From assembly GCA_964501785.1 (NCBI GenBank), contig CAZCUD010000004.1, positions 62,001 to 126,000 of the forward strand: 64,000 nt of DNA. Reading direction: 5' to 3'. The position numbers were made by a program, and so were the translations under genes. Below the pieces are notes generated by a model, which saw only the letters and a program-made list of their open reading frames with translations, made no database searches and was not told the origin of the DNA. The stretch comes from DATBSK01 sp964501785 (GTDB lineage Bacteria > Actinomycetota > Acidimicrobiia > IMCC26256 > PALSA-555). Below, one piece after another: positions 17,247-26,535 of this stretch (position 1 is its first letter; every line of letters starts with the position of its first letter).

Positions 17247-18394
17247 CGCGCGTCGCGGTCCTGGGGTCGACGGGATCGATCGGCACCCAGACGCTCGACG
17301 TCATCCGACGACACCGCGACCGCTACGAGGTCGTCGCGCTCGCGGCCGGTCGCAACGCAGAGATGCTCGCGGCCCAGGCCGCAGAGCTCGGCGTGCCCGA
17401 GGCGCGCGCTCGCCTCGCGCACGACGACGCCGACGTGCTCGCCGAGCTCGCCGCGCTGGACGACGTCGACGTCGTCGTCAACGCGGTCGTGGGCTTCGCG
17501 GGGCTGCCCGCGACGATCGCCGCGCTGGAGACGGGCAAGCGCCTCGCGCTGGCCAACAAGGAGAGCCTGATCGCCGGTGGTCCCGTCGTCCAGGGCGTCC
17601 GTCGCCGCGGTGGCGGCGAGATCGTCCCGGTCGACTCCGAGCACTCCGCGCTCTACCAGGCGCTGCGCGGCGGGAGCCCCGACGAGGTCGCCCGGCTCCT
17701 CCTCACCGCGAGCGGGGGGCCGTTCCGGGGCCGCAGCCGCGAGGAGCTCGCGCTGGTGACGGTCGAGGACGCGCTGAAGCACCCCACGTGGGACATGGGC
17801 GCCAAGATCACGATCGACTCCTCCACGCTCATGAACAAGGGCCTCGAGGTCATCGAGGCCCATGAGCTGTTCGCCGTCGACTACGACCGGATCGGCGTGG
17901 TCGTGCACCCGCAGTCGGTGATCCACGGGATGGTGGAGTTCCGTGACGGGGCGGTCATCGCACAGGCGTCGATGCCCGACATGCGACTCCCGATCGGGCT
18001 CGCCCTCGGCGCGCCCGAGCGGCTCGACGAGCCGTTCGGTGCCGTCGACTGGGCCACGCTCGGGTCGCTGACGTTCGAGGCTCCCGACCTCGAGGCGTTC
18101 CCCTGCCTGGCCCTCGCGTACGAGGCGGGGCGGGCGGGTGGGGGAGCACCCGCCGTGCTCTCCGCGGCCAACGAGGTGGCCAACGAGGCGTTCCGGGAGC
18201 GGCGGATCCCCTGGCTCGGGATCGCCGACGTGAACGCCGAGGTCCTGAGGGGCGAGACTGGCGGTGCTGGAGGGAATGTTCGCGACGTGGCAGACGTTCT
18301 CGAAGCCGACCGGGTCGCCCGCGTTCGGGCCCGGGAGGTCGTCGACCGCATCACCCGAGACAGCCAGCCCCGGAGCCTGGGAGCCCGCACGTGA
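17243..18394 (+). CDS. dxr: 1-deoxy-D-xylulose 5-phosphate reductoisomerase
   Basis: 383 residues. Second enzyme of the MEP isoprenoid pathway: NADPH-dependent conversion of DXP to MEP. Intact motifs are GSTGSIG (nucleotide binding), ANKES, VDSEHSA (metal ligands), TASGGPF and HPTWDMGAKITIDSSTLMN. The GTG start overlaps the cdsA stop by four bases and the stop overlaps rseP likewise. With ispG 2.3 kb downstream it shows the organism uses the MEP route. Confidence 0.97.
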   Translation: MTRVAVLGSTGSIGTQTLDVIRRHRDRYEVVALAAGRNAEMLAAQAAELGVPEARARLAHDDADVLAELAALDDVDVVVNAVVGFAGLPATIAALETGKRLALANKESLIAGGPVVQGVRRRGGGEIVPVDSEHSALYQALRGGSPDEVARLLLTASGGPFRGRSREELALVTVEDALKHPTWDMGAKITIDSSTLMNKGLEVIEAHELFAVDYDRIGVVVHPQSVIHGMVEFRDGAVIAQASMPDMRLPIGLALGAPERLDEPFGAVDWATLGSLTFEAPDLEAFPCLALAYEAGRAGGGAPAVLSAANEVANEAFRERRIPWLGIADVNAEVLRGETGGAGGNVRDVADVLEADRVARVRAREVVDRITRDSQPRSLGART

Positions 18395-19668
18395 AGGACC
18401 CGCTCGAGGAAGCCTCCGCCGAGGTCGATCGGCGCGGAGCGAGCAAGATCCTCGTCGGCCTGATCGCGGGCCTGGTGCTCCTGGCGGTCCTGCGGCCCGG
18501 CGCGCGCGATGCGATCGCGATCGTCGTCGGGATCGTCCTGATGGTCATGCTCCACGAGGCCGGCCACTATCTCGCCGCGCGCCGCGCGGGCATGAAGGCG
18601 ACGGAGTTCTTCCTCGGCTTCGGCCCCCGGCTCTGGTCGTTCAAGCGCGGTGAGACCGAGTTCGGGGTCAAGGCGATCCCGGCCGGCGGCTACGTACGCA
18701 TCCTGGGCATGAGCAACATGGAGCAGCCGCAGCACGTCATCGACAAGGACGGCTACGAGACCGACGAGTGGCTGCACGACTACGCGCCCGAGGACGAGCC
18801 GCGCACGTTCCGCCGAGGGAGCTACGGCAACCGCATGATGGTGGTGCTCGCCGGCGTCACCATGAACATCTTCCTCGCGTTCGTGCTCTTCTGGATCGTC
18901 ATCGCCGGCCAGGGTCGTGTCGCCGAGGGTCCGAGCACGACGATCTCGACCATCACCCCCGACAGCGCGGCCGCGGCCGCGGGCCTGCGCGCCGACGACC
19001 AGATCGTGGCCGTCGACGGCGAGCAGATCGACGGTTGGGAAGAGCTCAAGGCCGCGATCGAGTCGCGTGGCGGCGAGGAGACGACGTTCGCGATCGTCCG
19101 CGACGGCGAGTCGATGCAGATCACCGCGACGCCGCGCAGCCGCGGCGGTGAGGGATTCCTCGGGGTCGCGCCGACGACGCAGTTCCGCGACGTCGGTGTG
19201 CTCGAGGCCGTGCCGGAGTCGTTCCGGAGCATCGGCGACATCACGGTCGGCACCGTCGAGGGGATCGGTCGCCTGTTCTCGCCCGAGGGCGTCGAGGAGT
19301 ACTCGCGCAACTTCGGTTCGAACGCGCCGAAGGCCGGCACGCCCGAGGCCGACGCCCGGCCTCGGTCGCTCATCGGGATCGTCGACGAGGGCAGCCAGAT
19401 CATCGACGGCAACGTGTGGGCGCTGCTCTGGCTGCTGGGTGGCATCAGCCTCGTGCTCGCGCTGTTCAACATGATCCCGCTGCTGCCGTTCGACGGCGGG
19501 CACGCCGCGGTCGTGGCCTACGAGTGGGCTGCGTCGAAGATCCGGGGCCGCGAGGTGCGGGTCGACTTCAAGAAGCTCATGCCGGTCACCGCGATCGTGC
19601 TCGCGGTCTTCCTCACGTTGGGGTTGAGCGCGATGTTCCTCGACATCCGCCAGGCTGTCGGCAACTAG
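18391..19668 (+). CDS. rseP: site-2 zinc metalloprotease (RseP/RasP family)
   Basis: 425 residues. Membrane protease of family M50 that cuts transmembrane segments of anti-sigma factors and signal-peptide remnants. The zinc motif HEAGH (55-59) lies in the first conserved helix, a PDZ domain occupies the middle (ITPDSAAAAAGLRADDQIV), and the third zinc ligand motif NMIPLLPFDGGH is near residue 360. GTGA overlap with dxr. A short hairpin follows. Confidence 0.95.
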   Translation: MKDPLEEASAEVDRRGASKILVGLIAGLVLLAVLRPGARDAIAIVVGIVLMVMLHEAGHYLAARRAGMKATEFFLGFGPRLWSFKRGETEFGVKAIPAGGYVRILGMSNMEQPQHVIDKDGYETDEWLHDYAPEDEPRTFRRGSYGNRMMVVLAGVTMNIFLAFVLFWIVIAGQGRVAEGPSTTISTITPDSAAAAAGLRADDQIVAVDGEQIDGWEELKAAIESRGGEETTFAIVRDGESMQITATPRSRGGEGFLGVAPTTQFRDVGVLEAVPESFRSIGDITVGTVEGIGRLFSPEGVEEYSRNFGSNAPKAGTPEADARPRSLIGIVDEGSQIIDGNVWALLWLLGGISLVLALFNMIPLLPFDGGHAAVVAYEWAASKIRGREVRVDFKKLMPVTAIVLAVFLTLGLSAMFLDIRQAVGN

Positions 19669-19679
19669 CTCGCCGACGG

Positions 19680-19696
19680 CCGGAGGGGTCCTCCGG
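19680..19696 (+). terminator. stem-loop after rseP
   Basis: CCGGAGG/CCTCCGG with a three-base loop, 12 bases after the rseP stop. A second hairpin GCGACGA/TCGTCGC (19719-19735) lies just before the ribosome site of the next gene. Neither has a T run, so termination may be partial. Confidence 0.45.
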
Positions 19697-19756
19697 TGTG
19701 CCTCCGGTCCCCCGAGATGCGACGATGCTCGTCGCCTCACCACAGGAGCTGTGACC

Positions 19757-20080
19757 ATGAGCGTCGTCAAGATCAACGCCATCGAGGTGCCCGAAGGCAT
19801 GGGCGCCATGCTCGAGGAGCGCTTCGCGAAGCGGGCGGGCGAGGTCGAGAACATGGACGGCTTCGAGGGCTTCGAGCTGCTCCGGCCCACGAACGGCGAG
19901 ACGAGGTACTTCGTGTACACGCGCTGGGCGACCGAGGACGCCTTCCAGGCGTGGGTCAACAGCGAGTCGTTCGTGAAGGGCCACGCCCAGGCGGCCGCCG
20001 ACCGCGGCGAGAAGCCGGTCGCGCACGGGTCGAGCCTGCTCGAGTTCGAGGTCGTGCAGAAGGTCGACGGCGCGAAGTAG
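19757..20080 (+). CDS. antibiotic biosynthesis monooxygenase (ABM) family protein
   Basis: 107 residues; ATG at 19757 behind AGGAG. Ferredoxin-like barrel of the ABM/HmoA type, with MDGFEGFELLRP and the conserved RYFVYTRWATEDAFQAW segment. Relatives include heme-degrading monooxygenases and quinol monooxygenases. No heme-ligand assignment is secure, so the substrate stays open. It stands between rseP and an ASCH-like gene. Confidence 0.72.
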   Translation: MSVVKINAIEVPEGMGAMLEERFAKRAGEVENMDGFEGFELLRPTNGETRYFVYTRWATEDAFQAWVNSESFVKGHAQAAADRGEKPVAHGSSLLEFEVVQKVDGAK

Positions 20081-20120
20081 CACCCCGGCGCTCCGGGGTC
20101 GCCTGCGAGGATGGCGCGCG

Positions 20121-20702
20121 ATGCTCCTGCGTCAGGACACCCTCGACGCGATCGCGGCGGGCGACGTCGACCTCGTCTTCCGGCGCTGGCGGCGCCCGAC
20201 CGTCAAGGCCGGCGGCCGGCTGCGCACCCGCATCGGTGAGCTGGGCATCGACGCGGTCGAGCGCGTCGACCCGTCGCGCATCACTGCGGCGCAGGCCCGC
20301 CGCGCCGGCTACGAGTCGAAGGCCGCGCTCCTGGAGTTCCTCGACGGTCGCGACGAGGGAGAGGTCTACCGGGTGCGGCTGCACCTCGCGGGGCCCGACG
20401 CCCGGGTCGCGCTGCGGGAGCAGCGTGACCTGACCGCCGACGACGTGGCGACGATCGACGCTCGGCTCGACCGGTTCGACCGTGCGAGCCGCCACGGCGC
20501 GTGGACCCGACCGACGTTGCGGCTGATCGCCGAGCGGCCCGGCACGCGGGCCCCCGACCTCGCGGCGTCGGTCGGGCGCGAGACCGCAGGCTTCAAGACC
20601 GACGTGCGCAAGCTCAAGGAGCTCGGGCTCACCGAGAGCCTCGAGGTCGGCTACCGCGTGTCGCCGCGGGGCCGTGCCTATCTGGGCCTGACCGACTCGT
20701 AG
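20121..20702 (+). CDS. ASCH-like domain protein with C-terminal winged helix
   Basis: 193 residues. The N-terminus (LRQDTLDAIAAGDVDLVFR, GGRLRTRIGELGIDAVE, ARRAGYESKAALLEFL) resembles ASCH-like RNA-binding domains. Residues from about 125 resemble a winged helix (TLRLIAERPGTRAPDLAASV...VRKLKELGLTESL). The combination suggests a nucleic-acid-binding regulator; the target is unknown. It starts near a GAGGAT box without a clear ribosome site, and its stop codon is part of the -10 box of ispG. Confidence 0.6.
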   Translation: MLLRQDTLDAIAAGDVDLVFRRWRRPTVKAGGRLRTRIGELGIDAVERVDPSRITAAQARRAGYESKAALLEFLDGRDEGEVYRVRLHLAGPDARVALREQRDLTADDVATIDARLDRFDRASRHGAWTRPTLRLIAERPGTRAPDLAASVGRETAGFKTDVRKLKELGLTESLEVGYRVSPRGRAYLGLTDS

Positions 20703-20705
20703 GCT
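20700..20705 (+). promoter_or_regulatory. -10 box of a leaderless promoter (ispG)
   Basis: TAGGCT, which includes the stop codon of the preceding gene, ends seven bases before the GTG at 20713. No ribosome-binding site is present. Confidence 0.5.
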
Positions 20706-20712
20706 GATCGAC

Positions 20713-21936
20713 GTGGAGGCGACCGCGACGCCGATCGAGCGCCGGAAGACCCGTCAGGTGAAGGTCGGCGACGTCCTGATCGGTGGCGGAGCCCCGGTGT
20801 CGGTGCAGTCGATGACGACCACCAAGACCGCCGACGTCGAGGGCACGCTCCAGCAGATCTACGCGCTGGCGGGCGCGGGCTGCGACATCGTGCGCTGCAC
20901 CTGCAACGAGGAGGAGGCGGCCGAGGGCCTGGCCCGGATCGTGCCCCGCTCGCCGGTGCCGATCATCGCCGACATCCACTTCCAGCACCGTCTCGCGCTC
21001 GCCGCGATGGAGGCCGGCGTGCAGGGGCTGCGCCTCAACCCGGGCAACATCCGCAAGCCCGAGCACATCAAGGCCGTGGCAGCTGAGGCGCGCGACCGGG
21101 GCATCCCGGTGCGCATCGGCGTCAACGCGGGGAGCCTCGATCCCGACCTCTACGAGCGCCATGGTGGGGCGACGCCCGAGGCGCTCGTCGAGTCGGCCCA
21201 GAAGGAGCTCGCGTACTTCCGCGAGGTCGACTTCGACGACGTGAAGATCTCGGTGAAGGCGTCGAACGTCCCGCTGATGATCGAGGCGTACCGGCTGCTC
21301 TCCGAGGTCGTCGACCATCCGCTGCACCTCGGCGTCACCGAGGCGGGCCCGCCGCCGGCGGGGATCGTCAAGTCGACGGCGGGGATCGGCACGCTGCTCG
21401 CCGAGGGCATCGGCGACACGATCCGCTACTCGCTCACCGCCGACCCCGTCGAGGAGGCGAAGGCCGGGCGCACGCTGCTCGAGGCGCTGGGCCTGCGCGA
21501 GCGCAAGGGCATCGACCTGATCGCGTGCCCGAGCTGCGGGCGCGCCGAGGTGGACGTGATCGCGGTCGCCGGCGCCGCGCAGGCCGCGCTGGAGTCACGT
21601 GAGATCCCGCTCCAGGTCGCGGTCATGGGCTGCGTCGTGAACGGCCCGGGCGAGGCGAAGGGCGCCGACCTCGGCATCGCGGCGGGACGGGGGAAGGGCC
21701 ACCTGTTCGTGCGCGGACAGGTCGTGCGCGTCGTGCCGGAGGCGGAGATGGTCGACGCGCTCGTCGCCGAGGCCGAGCTGATCATGGAGCAGGGCATCGA
21801 CGCCGCGCTCGCCGCGGCGGATTCCGACGCGGCGCGCATCGCGGAGGAGACGCGTGACGAGCTCCTGCAGATCCAGGGCCTCGACGCCAACCACGCCGAG
21901 GAGAAGATCGCCAAGATCCGCGAGATCGCCGACTAG
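20713..21936 (+). CDS. ispG: 4-hydroxy-3-methylbut-2-en-1-yl diphosphate synthase
   Basis: 407 residues. Iron-sulfur enzyme of the MEP pathway that reduces MEcPP to HMBPP. The TIM barrel carries SVQSMTTTKTADV and RLNPGNI. The C-terminal [4Fe-4S] ligands are in CPSCGR and MGCVVNGPGE. It is the short bacterial form. The GTG start follows a -10 box directly and lacks a Shine-Dalgarno sequence. The convergent TauE gene ends 24 bases downstream. Confidence 0.96.
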   Translation: MEATATPIERRKTRQVKVGDVLIGGGAPVSVQSMTTTKTADVEGTLQQIYALAGAGCDIVRCTCNEEEAAEGLARIVPRSPVPIIADIHFQHRLALAAMEAGVQGLRLNPGNIRKPEHIKAVAAEARDRGIPVRIGVNAGSLDPDLYERHGGATPEALVESAQKELAYFREVDFDDVKISVKASNVPLMIEAYRLLSEVVDHPLHLGVTEAGPPPAGIVKSTAGIGTLLAEGIGDTIRYSLTADPVEEAKAGRTLLEALGLRERKGIDLIACPSCGRAEVDVIAVAGAAQAALESREIPLQVAVMGCVVNGPGEAKGADLGIAAGRGKGHLFVRGQVVRVVPEAEMVDALVAEAELIMEQGIDAALAAADSDAARIAEETRDELLQIQGLDANHAEEKIAKIREIAD

Positions 21937-21960
21937 GCGCGCCCGCGCCGGGGGATGCGG

Positions 21961-22860
21961 TCAGCGCTCGGCGCTGGGAGCGGCCTCGACGCTCGAGCCG
22001 GCCAGGCGAGGTCGGAGCGCGGCGATGGTGACGAGCACGACGACGACGGCGTACGCGAGCCACTGGTAGGCGCCGAGGTCGAGCTGATCGGCGAGATCGC
22101 GGACGTTGGTGAGCAGGAGCAGCGCGGCGACCGCCAGTCCGAGGGCGCGGGCCGGGAGGAAGCGGATCGCGTAGGCCGCGAGCGGTGCGGCGAGCACTCC
22201 GCCCGCGAGCATCGCGAGGACGACCGCGACGTCGAGGCCACCGCTGCCGAACGAGGCGATGATCGAGCCGGCCGCGATGGTCGCGACCGCGACCTCCGCG
22301 GTGTTCACGGACCCGACCGCGAAGCGCGGGGCCAGGCCCTTGTGGAGCAGGTACGGCGTCACGACCGGTCCCCACGCGCCGACCAGGCCGTTGGTCACTC
22401 CGCCCGTGGCGGCGACGACGATCGTCCCGCGCTCGTCGAAGCGAGGCGCGCCGGCGGCGGTCGTGGTCGCCTCTTGGGACGGATCGGGCGCGAGCGGGAG
22501 GGGCCGGCTGAACCGGAGGAGGATGCGCGCACCCACGAGCAGCAGCAGCGCGTTGAGCACGGGCCTGATCACGTCGCCGTCGACGTTCGCGAGCACGGTC
22601 ACGCCGATGACGGCGCCGACGCACCCTGGGATCGCGAGCTCGAGGACCAGACGGTGATCGATGTTGTTGAACCGCCAGTGCGAGATCGCGGCCGCGAGCC
22701 CGGTCACGACCTTCGCGATGTTGACGGTCGCGGACACGGCCGCCGGTCCCAGACCCGTGCTCAGCAGGATGCTCGAGGACGTGGGGCCGAAGCCCATGCC
22801 GAGGGCGCCGTCGACGAGCGACGCGACGAAGCCGGCGAGAGCGACGAGGACGAGTTCCAT
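21961..22860 (-). CDS. TauE/SafE-family sulfite/organosulfur exporter-like membrane protein
   Basis: 299 residues, almost all hydrophobic, with about eight membrane helices arranged as two repeats. The family hallmarks GFVASLVDGALGMGFGP and its repeat GGVTNGLVGAWGPVVTPYLL are visible. TauE/SafE proteins move sulfite, sulfoacetate or related anions. It lies downstream of the sulfite and APS reductase genes on the same strand, so a role in sulfur handling fits. The ATG at 22860 has no strong ribosome site. Confidence 0.82.
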   Translation of the reverse strand: MELVLVALAGFVASLVDGALGMGFGPTSSSILLSTGLGPAAVSATVNIAKVVTGLAAAISHWRFNNIDHRLVLELAIPGCVGAVIGVTVLANVDGDVIRPVLNALLLLVGARILLRFSRPLPLAPDPSQEATTTAAGAPRFDERGTIVVAATGGVTNGLVGAWGPVVTPYLLHKGLAPRFAVGSVNTAEVAVATIAAGSIIASFGSGGLDVAVVLAMLAGGVLAAPLAAYAIRFLPARALGLAVAALLLLTNVRDLADQLDLGAYQWLAYAVVVVLVTIAALRPRLAGSSVEAAPSAER

Positions 22861-22978
22861 GCGAAGGGCGAAGGCCGGAGGTCGGGAGGGGCACGGTAAA
22901 CCCCGCGTTGTCAATCAGGTTACTAGGAAATGGGCTCGCGCGGAAGTGGTGCCCGTGCCGGTCGGGAAGCCCTGGGGA

Positions 22979-23776
22979 TCAGCCCCGGGCGAGGGCCCGG
23001 TCCTGCAGCCAGCGCCGCAGACCCCGAGCCGAGCCCGCCCGCACCCGCTCCTCGCGGAGACGCTGCTCGAGGTCGGACTCGAGCGCGGGGAGGGCGTCGC
23101 CGTGGGGCGTCGTGATCCAGCCGAGGATGCGGTCGGCGAGCTGGGGGTTGCGGGGCAGCACGGGGCCGTGCATGTACGTGCCGACGACCCGTTCGGCGAG
23201 AGCCCCGTCGGTGCCGGTCCCGTCGCCGTTGCCGCCGCCGGCGAGCACGCGGCCCAGGGGCTCGAGTCCGTCGCCGAGCGTCGTACGTCCGCCGTGGTTC
23301 TCGAAACCGGTGAGCGTCGCGGGGGCGCCCGCCGGGCCCCAGTGACGCGAGGCGGTCGGCTCGACGACGACCTCTCCGATGAGCCGGTGCGGGCCGGCGA
23401 CGGTCTCGAGGTCGACGATGCCCGCGCCCTCGATCGCGACGCCGTCGGCCGCGTCGTAGCGGTGACCGAGGAGCTGGAACCCGGCACAGACCGCGAAGAT
23501 CACCGCGCCGCCCGCGTGGGCGCGGTCGATCGCGGCCCGAGAGGCTCGCATCCCCTCGGCGGCCATGAGCTGCGGGTCGTCCTCGCCGCCGCCGAAGAGG
23601 TAGACGTCGAGCGAATCGGGGATGGGCTCGCCCGCGCCGATCTCGACGAGCTCGGCGGGGATGCCGCGCCACCGGCACCGTTGCACGAGGACGACGGCGT
23701 TGCCGCGGTCGCCATAGGTGCCGAGGAGCTCGGGGTACACGAGCCCGATCCGCACTGCCGAGTCGCGGCTCCTCAC
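22979..23776 (-). CDS. gatD: lipid II isoglutaminyl synthase, glutamine amidotransferase subunit
   Basis: 265 residues. Class I amidotransferase of the CobB/CobQ type that supplies ammonia to MurT for amidation of D-glutamate in lipid II. Catalytic Cys97 sits in FAVCAGFQLLG and His203 in GTYMHGPVLPRNP. The GTG at 23776 overlaps the murT stop by GTGA; a GTG at 23755 is an alternative. Pairing with murT is the conserved arrangement and supports the call. Confidence 0.92.
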   Translation of the reverse strand: MRSRDSAVRIGLVYPELLGTYGDRGNAVVLVQRCRWRGIPAELVEIGAGEPIPDSLDVYLFGGGEDDPQLMAAEGMRASRAAIDRAHAGGAVIFAVCAGFQLLGHRYDAADGVAIEGAGIVDLETVAGPHRLIGEVVVEPTASRHWGPAGAPATLTGFENHGGRTTLGDGLEPLGRVLAGGGNGDGTGTDGALAERVVGTYMHGPVLPRNPQLADRILGWITTPHGDALPALESDLEQRLREERVRAGSARGLRRWLQDRALARG

Positions 23777-25023
23777 GCGACGAGCTCCTGCGATCCGTGG
23801 GCGCGGTACAGCGCCGAGAACTGCGTGTACGACGCGACGACGTACAGCTCGTCGGCCGCGAGCGCGCGGGCGGCGCCGAGCGGGTCCTCCTCGATGATCG
23901 GTCGCAGGTCCGCGTAGTGGAGCCGCACGGCCACGTCGAGACGGCGCTCGCCCGCGGCTGCGATCGGGTGCCCGGTCAGCCACTCGTACGGCACGTCCCA
24001 CAGCCACGACGGGTCCTTGCCGTCTGCCACGCGTGCGTTCACGGCGATCACCACGCCGGCCCCCGGCCGGTCGGCGACCAGGCGCAGCGCCTCGGTCCAG
24101 CCCGCCGGGTTCTTCGAGAGGATCACCGTGACCTCGCGGCCGTCACCCAGCGCGACGCGCATGAAGCGCCCGGCGACGCTCGTCACCGCGGCCATCGCGT
24201 CCGCCGCGACCGTTGGTGAGACGCCGAAGTGCTCGACGGCCGCGACGAGCGCGAGCGCGGCGTTGGCGCGGTTCCAGGCCCCCGGCAGCTGCAGCCCGAG
24301 CGGCACGCGCGTCCCGTCGAGCTCGACGACGTCGTCGTCGAGGCGATGCGTCGCCTCGGGCTGGGCGAACCCGCAGGCACCGCAGTCGAAGCGGTCGGCC
24401 GACCAGGCGAGGAGGGCGCCGCACGACGGGCACACCGTCGCGTCCTGGCGCCAGCCGAGCCCGAGCTCGACCCACGTGACCTTGGCGGGCGCGGCCGCCC
24501 ACACGATGTGCGGGTCGGACGAGTTCGCGACGATCTCCAGGTCGGGGTGGGTCTCGGCGACCCGGCGCCACGCGTCGCCGACGGCGTGGACCTCGCCGTA
24601 GCGGTCGAGCTGGTCCCGGCTGAGGTTGCCGAACACGCAGAGGCGGACACCGAGCGGATCGACGACCCGGGCGACCACCCGCTCGTCGACCTCGAGCACC
24701 GCCGTGCCCGGGCCGTCGGCGCGCGCCAGCGTCGGCGCGATGCCCGACGTGAGGTTGGCGCCGGTGGAGTTGGACACCAGCGCGCGGCCGTCGGCTCCCA
24801 CCGCGGCGGCCAGCAGCCGCGTGGTGGTCGTCTTGCCGTTCGTGGCCGAGACGAGGGCGACATGCTGATCCGAGGCGAGCTCTCGCAGGAGGTCGGGAGA
24901 GATCGCGTTCATCACGCGTCCGCTGACCGTCGCGCCCTGCCCGCGCCCGGTGACCCGGGAGAGCCACCCGGTCGCGCGCCCGGCGGCGATCGCGATCGAC
25001 GTCCGGACCGATCGGCGGCTCAC
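23773..25023 (-). CDS. murT: lipid II isoglutaminyl synthase, Mur-ligase subunit
   Basis: 416 residues. Mur-ligase-fold ATPase that, with GatD, amidates the alpha-carboxyl of D-isoglutamate in the peptidoglycan precursor. ATP loop ATNGKTTTTR (60-69); the MurT-specific zinc ribbon is present (C198, C201, C214, C217); a DUF1727 C-terminal domain follows. The GTG start overlaps the methyltransferase stop by GTGA, and the stop overlaps gatD, so three genes are coupled. Confidence 0.93.
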   Translation of the reverse strand: MSRRSVRTSIAIAAGRATGWLSRVTGRGQGATVSGRVMNAISPDLLRELASDQHVALVSATNGKTTTTRLLAAAVGADGRALVSNSTGANLTSGIAPTLARADGPGTAVLEVDERVVARVVDPLGVRLCVFGNLSRDQLDRYGEVHAVGDAWRRVAETHPDLEIVANSSDPHIVWAAAPAKVTWVELGLGWRQDATVCPSCGALLAWSADRFDCGACGFAQPEATHRLDDDVVELDGTRVPLGLQLPGAWNRANAALALVAAVEHFGVSPTVAADAMAAVTSVAGRFMRVALGDGREVTVILSKNPAGWTEALRLVADRPGAGVVIAVNARVADGKDPSWLWDVPYEWLTGHPIAAAGERRLDVAVRLHYADLRPIIEEDPLGAARALAADELYVVASYTQFSALYRAHGSQELVA

Positions 25024-25790
25024 CCGACTCGCTCGCACCAGTAGGCGTCGACCCGGTAGGGGATCGAGACCGTGCTCCGGCCCCGGGTCGCCGGGTGGTT
25101 GGAGAGCACGTCGCGGACCTCGCCCAGCACCGCGTCGCGCTGGTCGGGTGGCAGCACCGCCACGTGGCTCACCGAGGCGAAGCGCTCGACGACGCCGTCG
25201 ACGGTCAGGTCCTGCTCGTGACGGAACGTCGCTTCGTGCAGTGGTCCGAAGCCGGCCCGCTCGCCGAGGGCGCTGTCGGCCCACCGTTCGTGGTCGCGCC
25301 AGGGGGCACGCTTCTCCACCCGGTCCATGATCGACCAGAGCGCGTCGACCCAGTCGACCGAACGGTCGCGCGCGTTCCACACCAGTCCGACGCGACCGCC
25401 GACGCGCAGCACCCGTGCGAGCTCCGCGAAGGCGCGGTCGGCGTCGAACCAGTGGAACGCCTGCGCGACCGTCACCGCGTCGAGCGACCCGTCGGCGAGG
25501 CAGAGCGCCTCGGCCGTCGCCGCCGCGAGCGGCACGCCGGGCGCGGCGTCTCGCAGGAGCGCACCCATCTCCTCGACGGGTTCGAGCGCGACGAGCGACG
25601 CGCCGCTCGGGCGGAGCAGCGCGGTCAGCTTGCCGGTGCCGGCCGCGAGGTCACAGGTCCGGGTGCCGGGTCGGAGCCGCAGGTGCTCGACCAGCCAGGC
25701 CACCATCTCGGGTGGGTACGACGGGCGCGCCCGGTCGTAGGCCGCGGCGCCCGCGCCGAACCCGCGCTGAGCGACGTCGTGGACGGCCAC
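25020..25790 (-). CDS. class I SAM-dependent methyltransferase
   Basis: 256 residues. SAM-binding motif I is visible as CDLAAGTGKLTALL (about residues 45-60), preceded by the RPSYPPEM segment typical of UbiE/type-11 methyltransferases. The substrate cannot be deduced. It lies between cysH and murT on one strand and overlaps murT by four bases. Confidence 0.82.
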   Translation of the reverse strand: MAVHDVAQRGFGAGAAAYDRARPSYPPEMVAWLVEHLRLRPGTRTCDLAAGTGKLTALLRPSGASLVALEPVEEMGALLRDAAPGVPLAAATAEALCLADGSLDAVTVAQAFHWFDADRAFAELARVLRVGGRVGLVWNARDRSVDWVDALWSIMDRVEKRAPWRDHERWADSALGERAGFGPLHEATFRHEQDLTVDGVVERFASVSHVAVLPPDQRDAVLGEVRDVLSNHPATRGRSTVSIPYRVDAYWCERVG

Positions 25791-25821
25791 GAGTCGATGT
25801 TGTCAGACGCCGGTGGTCGGT

Positions 25822-26535
25822 TCAGTCGTGGAGGCCGCACTCGAGCTTCTCGAGGCCGGCCCAACGCCCCGCGCGGGGGTCCTCGCCGTCGCTGACCGGT
25901 CGGGTGCACGGCCAGCAGCCGATGGAGGTGTAGCCCACGTCGCGCAGCGGGTGCTCGGGGAGCCCGCGCTCCTGGGAGTACCCGGCGACGTCGGCGTCGG
26001 TCCAGGTGGCGAGCGGGTTGATCTTGACCAGCCCGCGGCCCACGTCGAACGCCACGATCGCCGTGCGGCTGCGCGTGCTCGCCTCGTCGCGGCGCAGTCC
26101 GGTCATCCAGGCGGACTTCCCCGCGAGCGCTCTCGCGAGCGGCACGACCTTGCGGGCGCCGCAACAGCCGTCGGGATCGTCGAGCCACCGGTCGTCGCGG
26201 GTGACCTCGGGCTCCACGATGCGCAGGTTGAGGTCGTAGCGCTTGCGGACGTGCTCGACGTACCAGAGCGTCTCGGCGAAGTGGTACTGGGTGTCGAGGA
26301 ACACGACCTCGATGCTCGGATCGACCTGCATCGCGAGATCGACGAGCACGCAGTCCTGGAAGGACGACGCGAGGGTCAGGCCCTCACCGAACTGGTCGAC
26401 CGCCCACTCGATCGCCGCGGTCGCGGGTCGGCTCTCGAGCGAGGCCGACACCGCGGCGAGCTGCCGCAGGTCGAGCGACGAGTCGCCTGCGGCGGAGTCC
26501 TCCTCGCTGGTGGGGAACATCGCCGGCGCGCTCAC
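25822..26535 (-). CDS. cysH: adenosine 5'-phosphosulfate (APS) reductase
   Basis: 237 residues. Thiol-dependent reduction of activated sulfate to sulfite. The paired cysteines CC (124-125) and CxxC (207, 210) ligate a [4Fe-4S] cluster, which marks the APS-using branch rather than PAPS reductase. The nucleophile is Cys233 in KLECGLH. The GTG at 26535 overlaps the sulfite reductase stop by GTGA; an ATG at 26520 is an alternative start. With the next gene it forms the last two steps from APS to sulfide. Confidence 0.93.
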   Translation of the reverse strand: MSAPAMFPTSEEDSAAGDSSLDLRQLAAVSASLESRPATAAIEWAVDQFGEGLTLASSFQDCVLVDLAMQVDPSIEVVFLDTQYHFAETLWYVEHVRKRYDLNLRIVEPEVTRDDRWLDDPDGCCGARKVVPLARALAGKSAWMTGLRRDEASTRSRTAIVAFDVGRGLVKINPLATWTDADVAGYSQERGLPEHPLRDVGYTSIGCWPCTRPVSDGEDPRAGRWAGLEKLECGLHD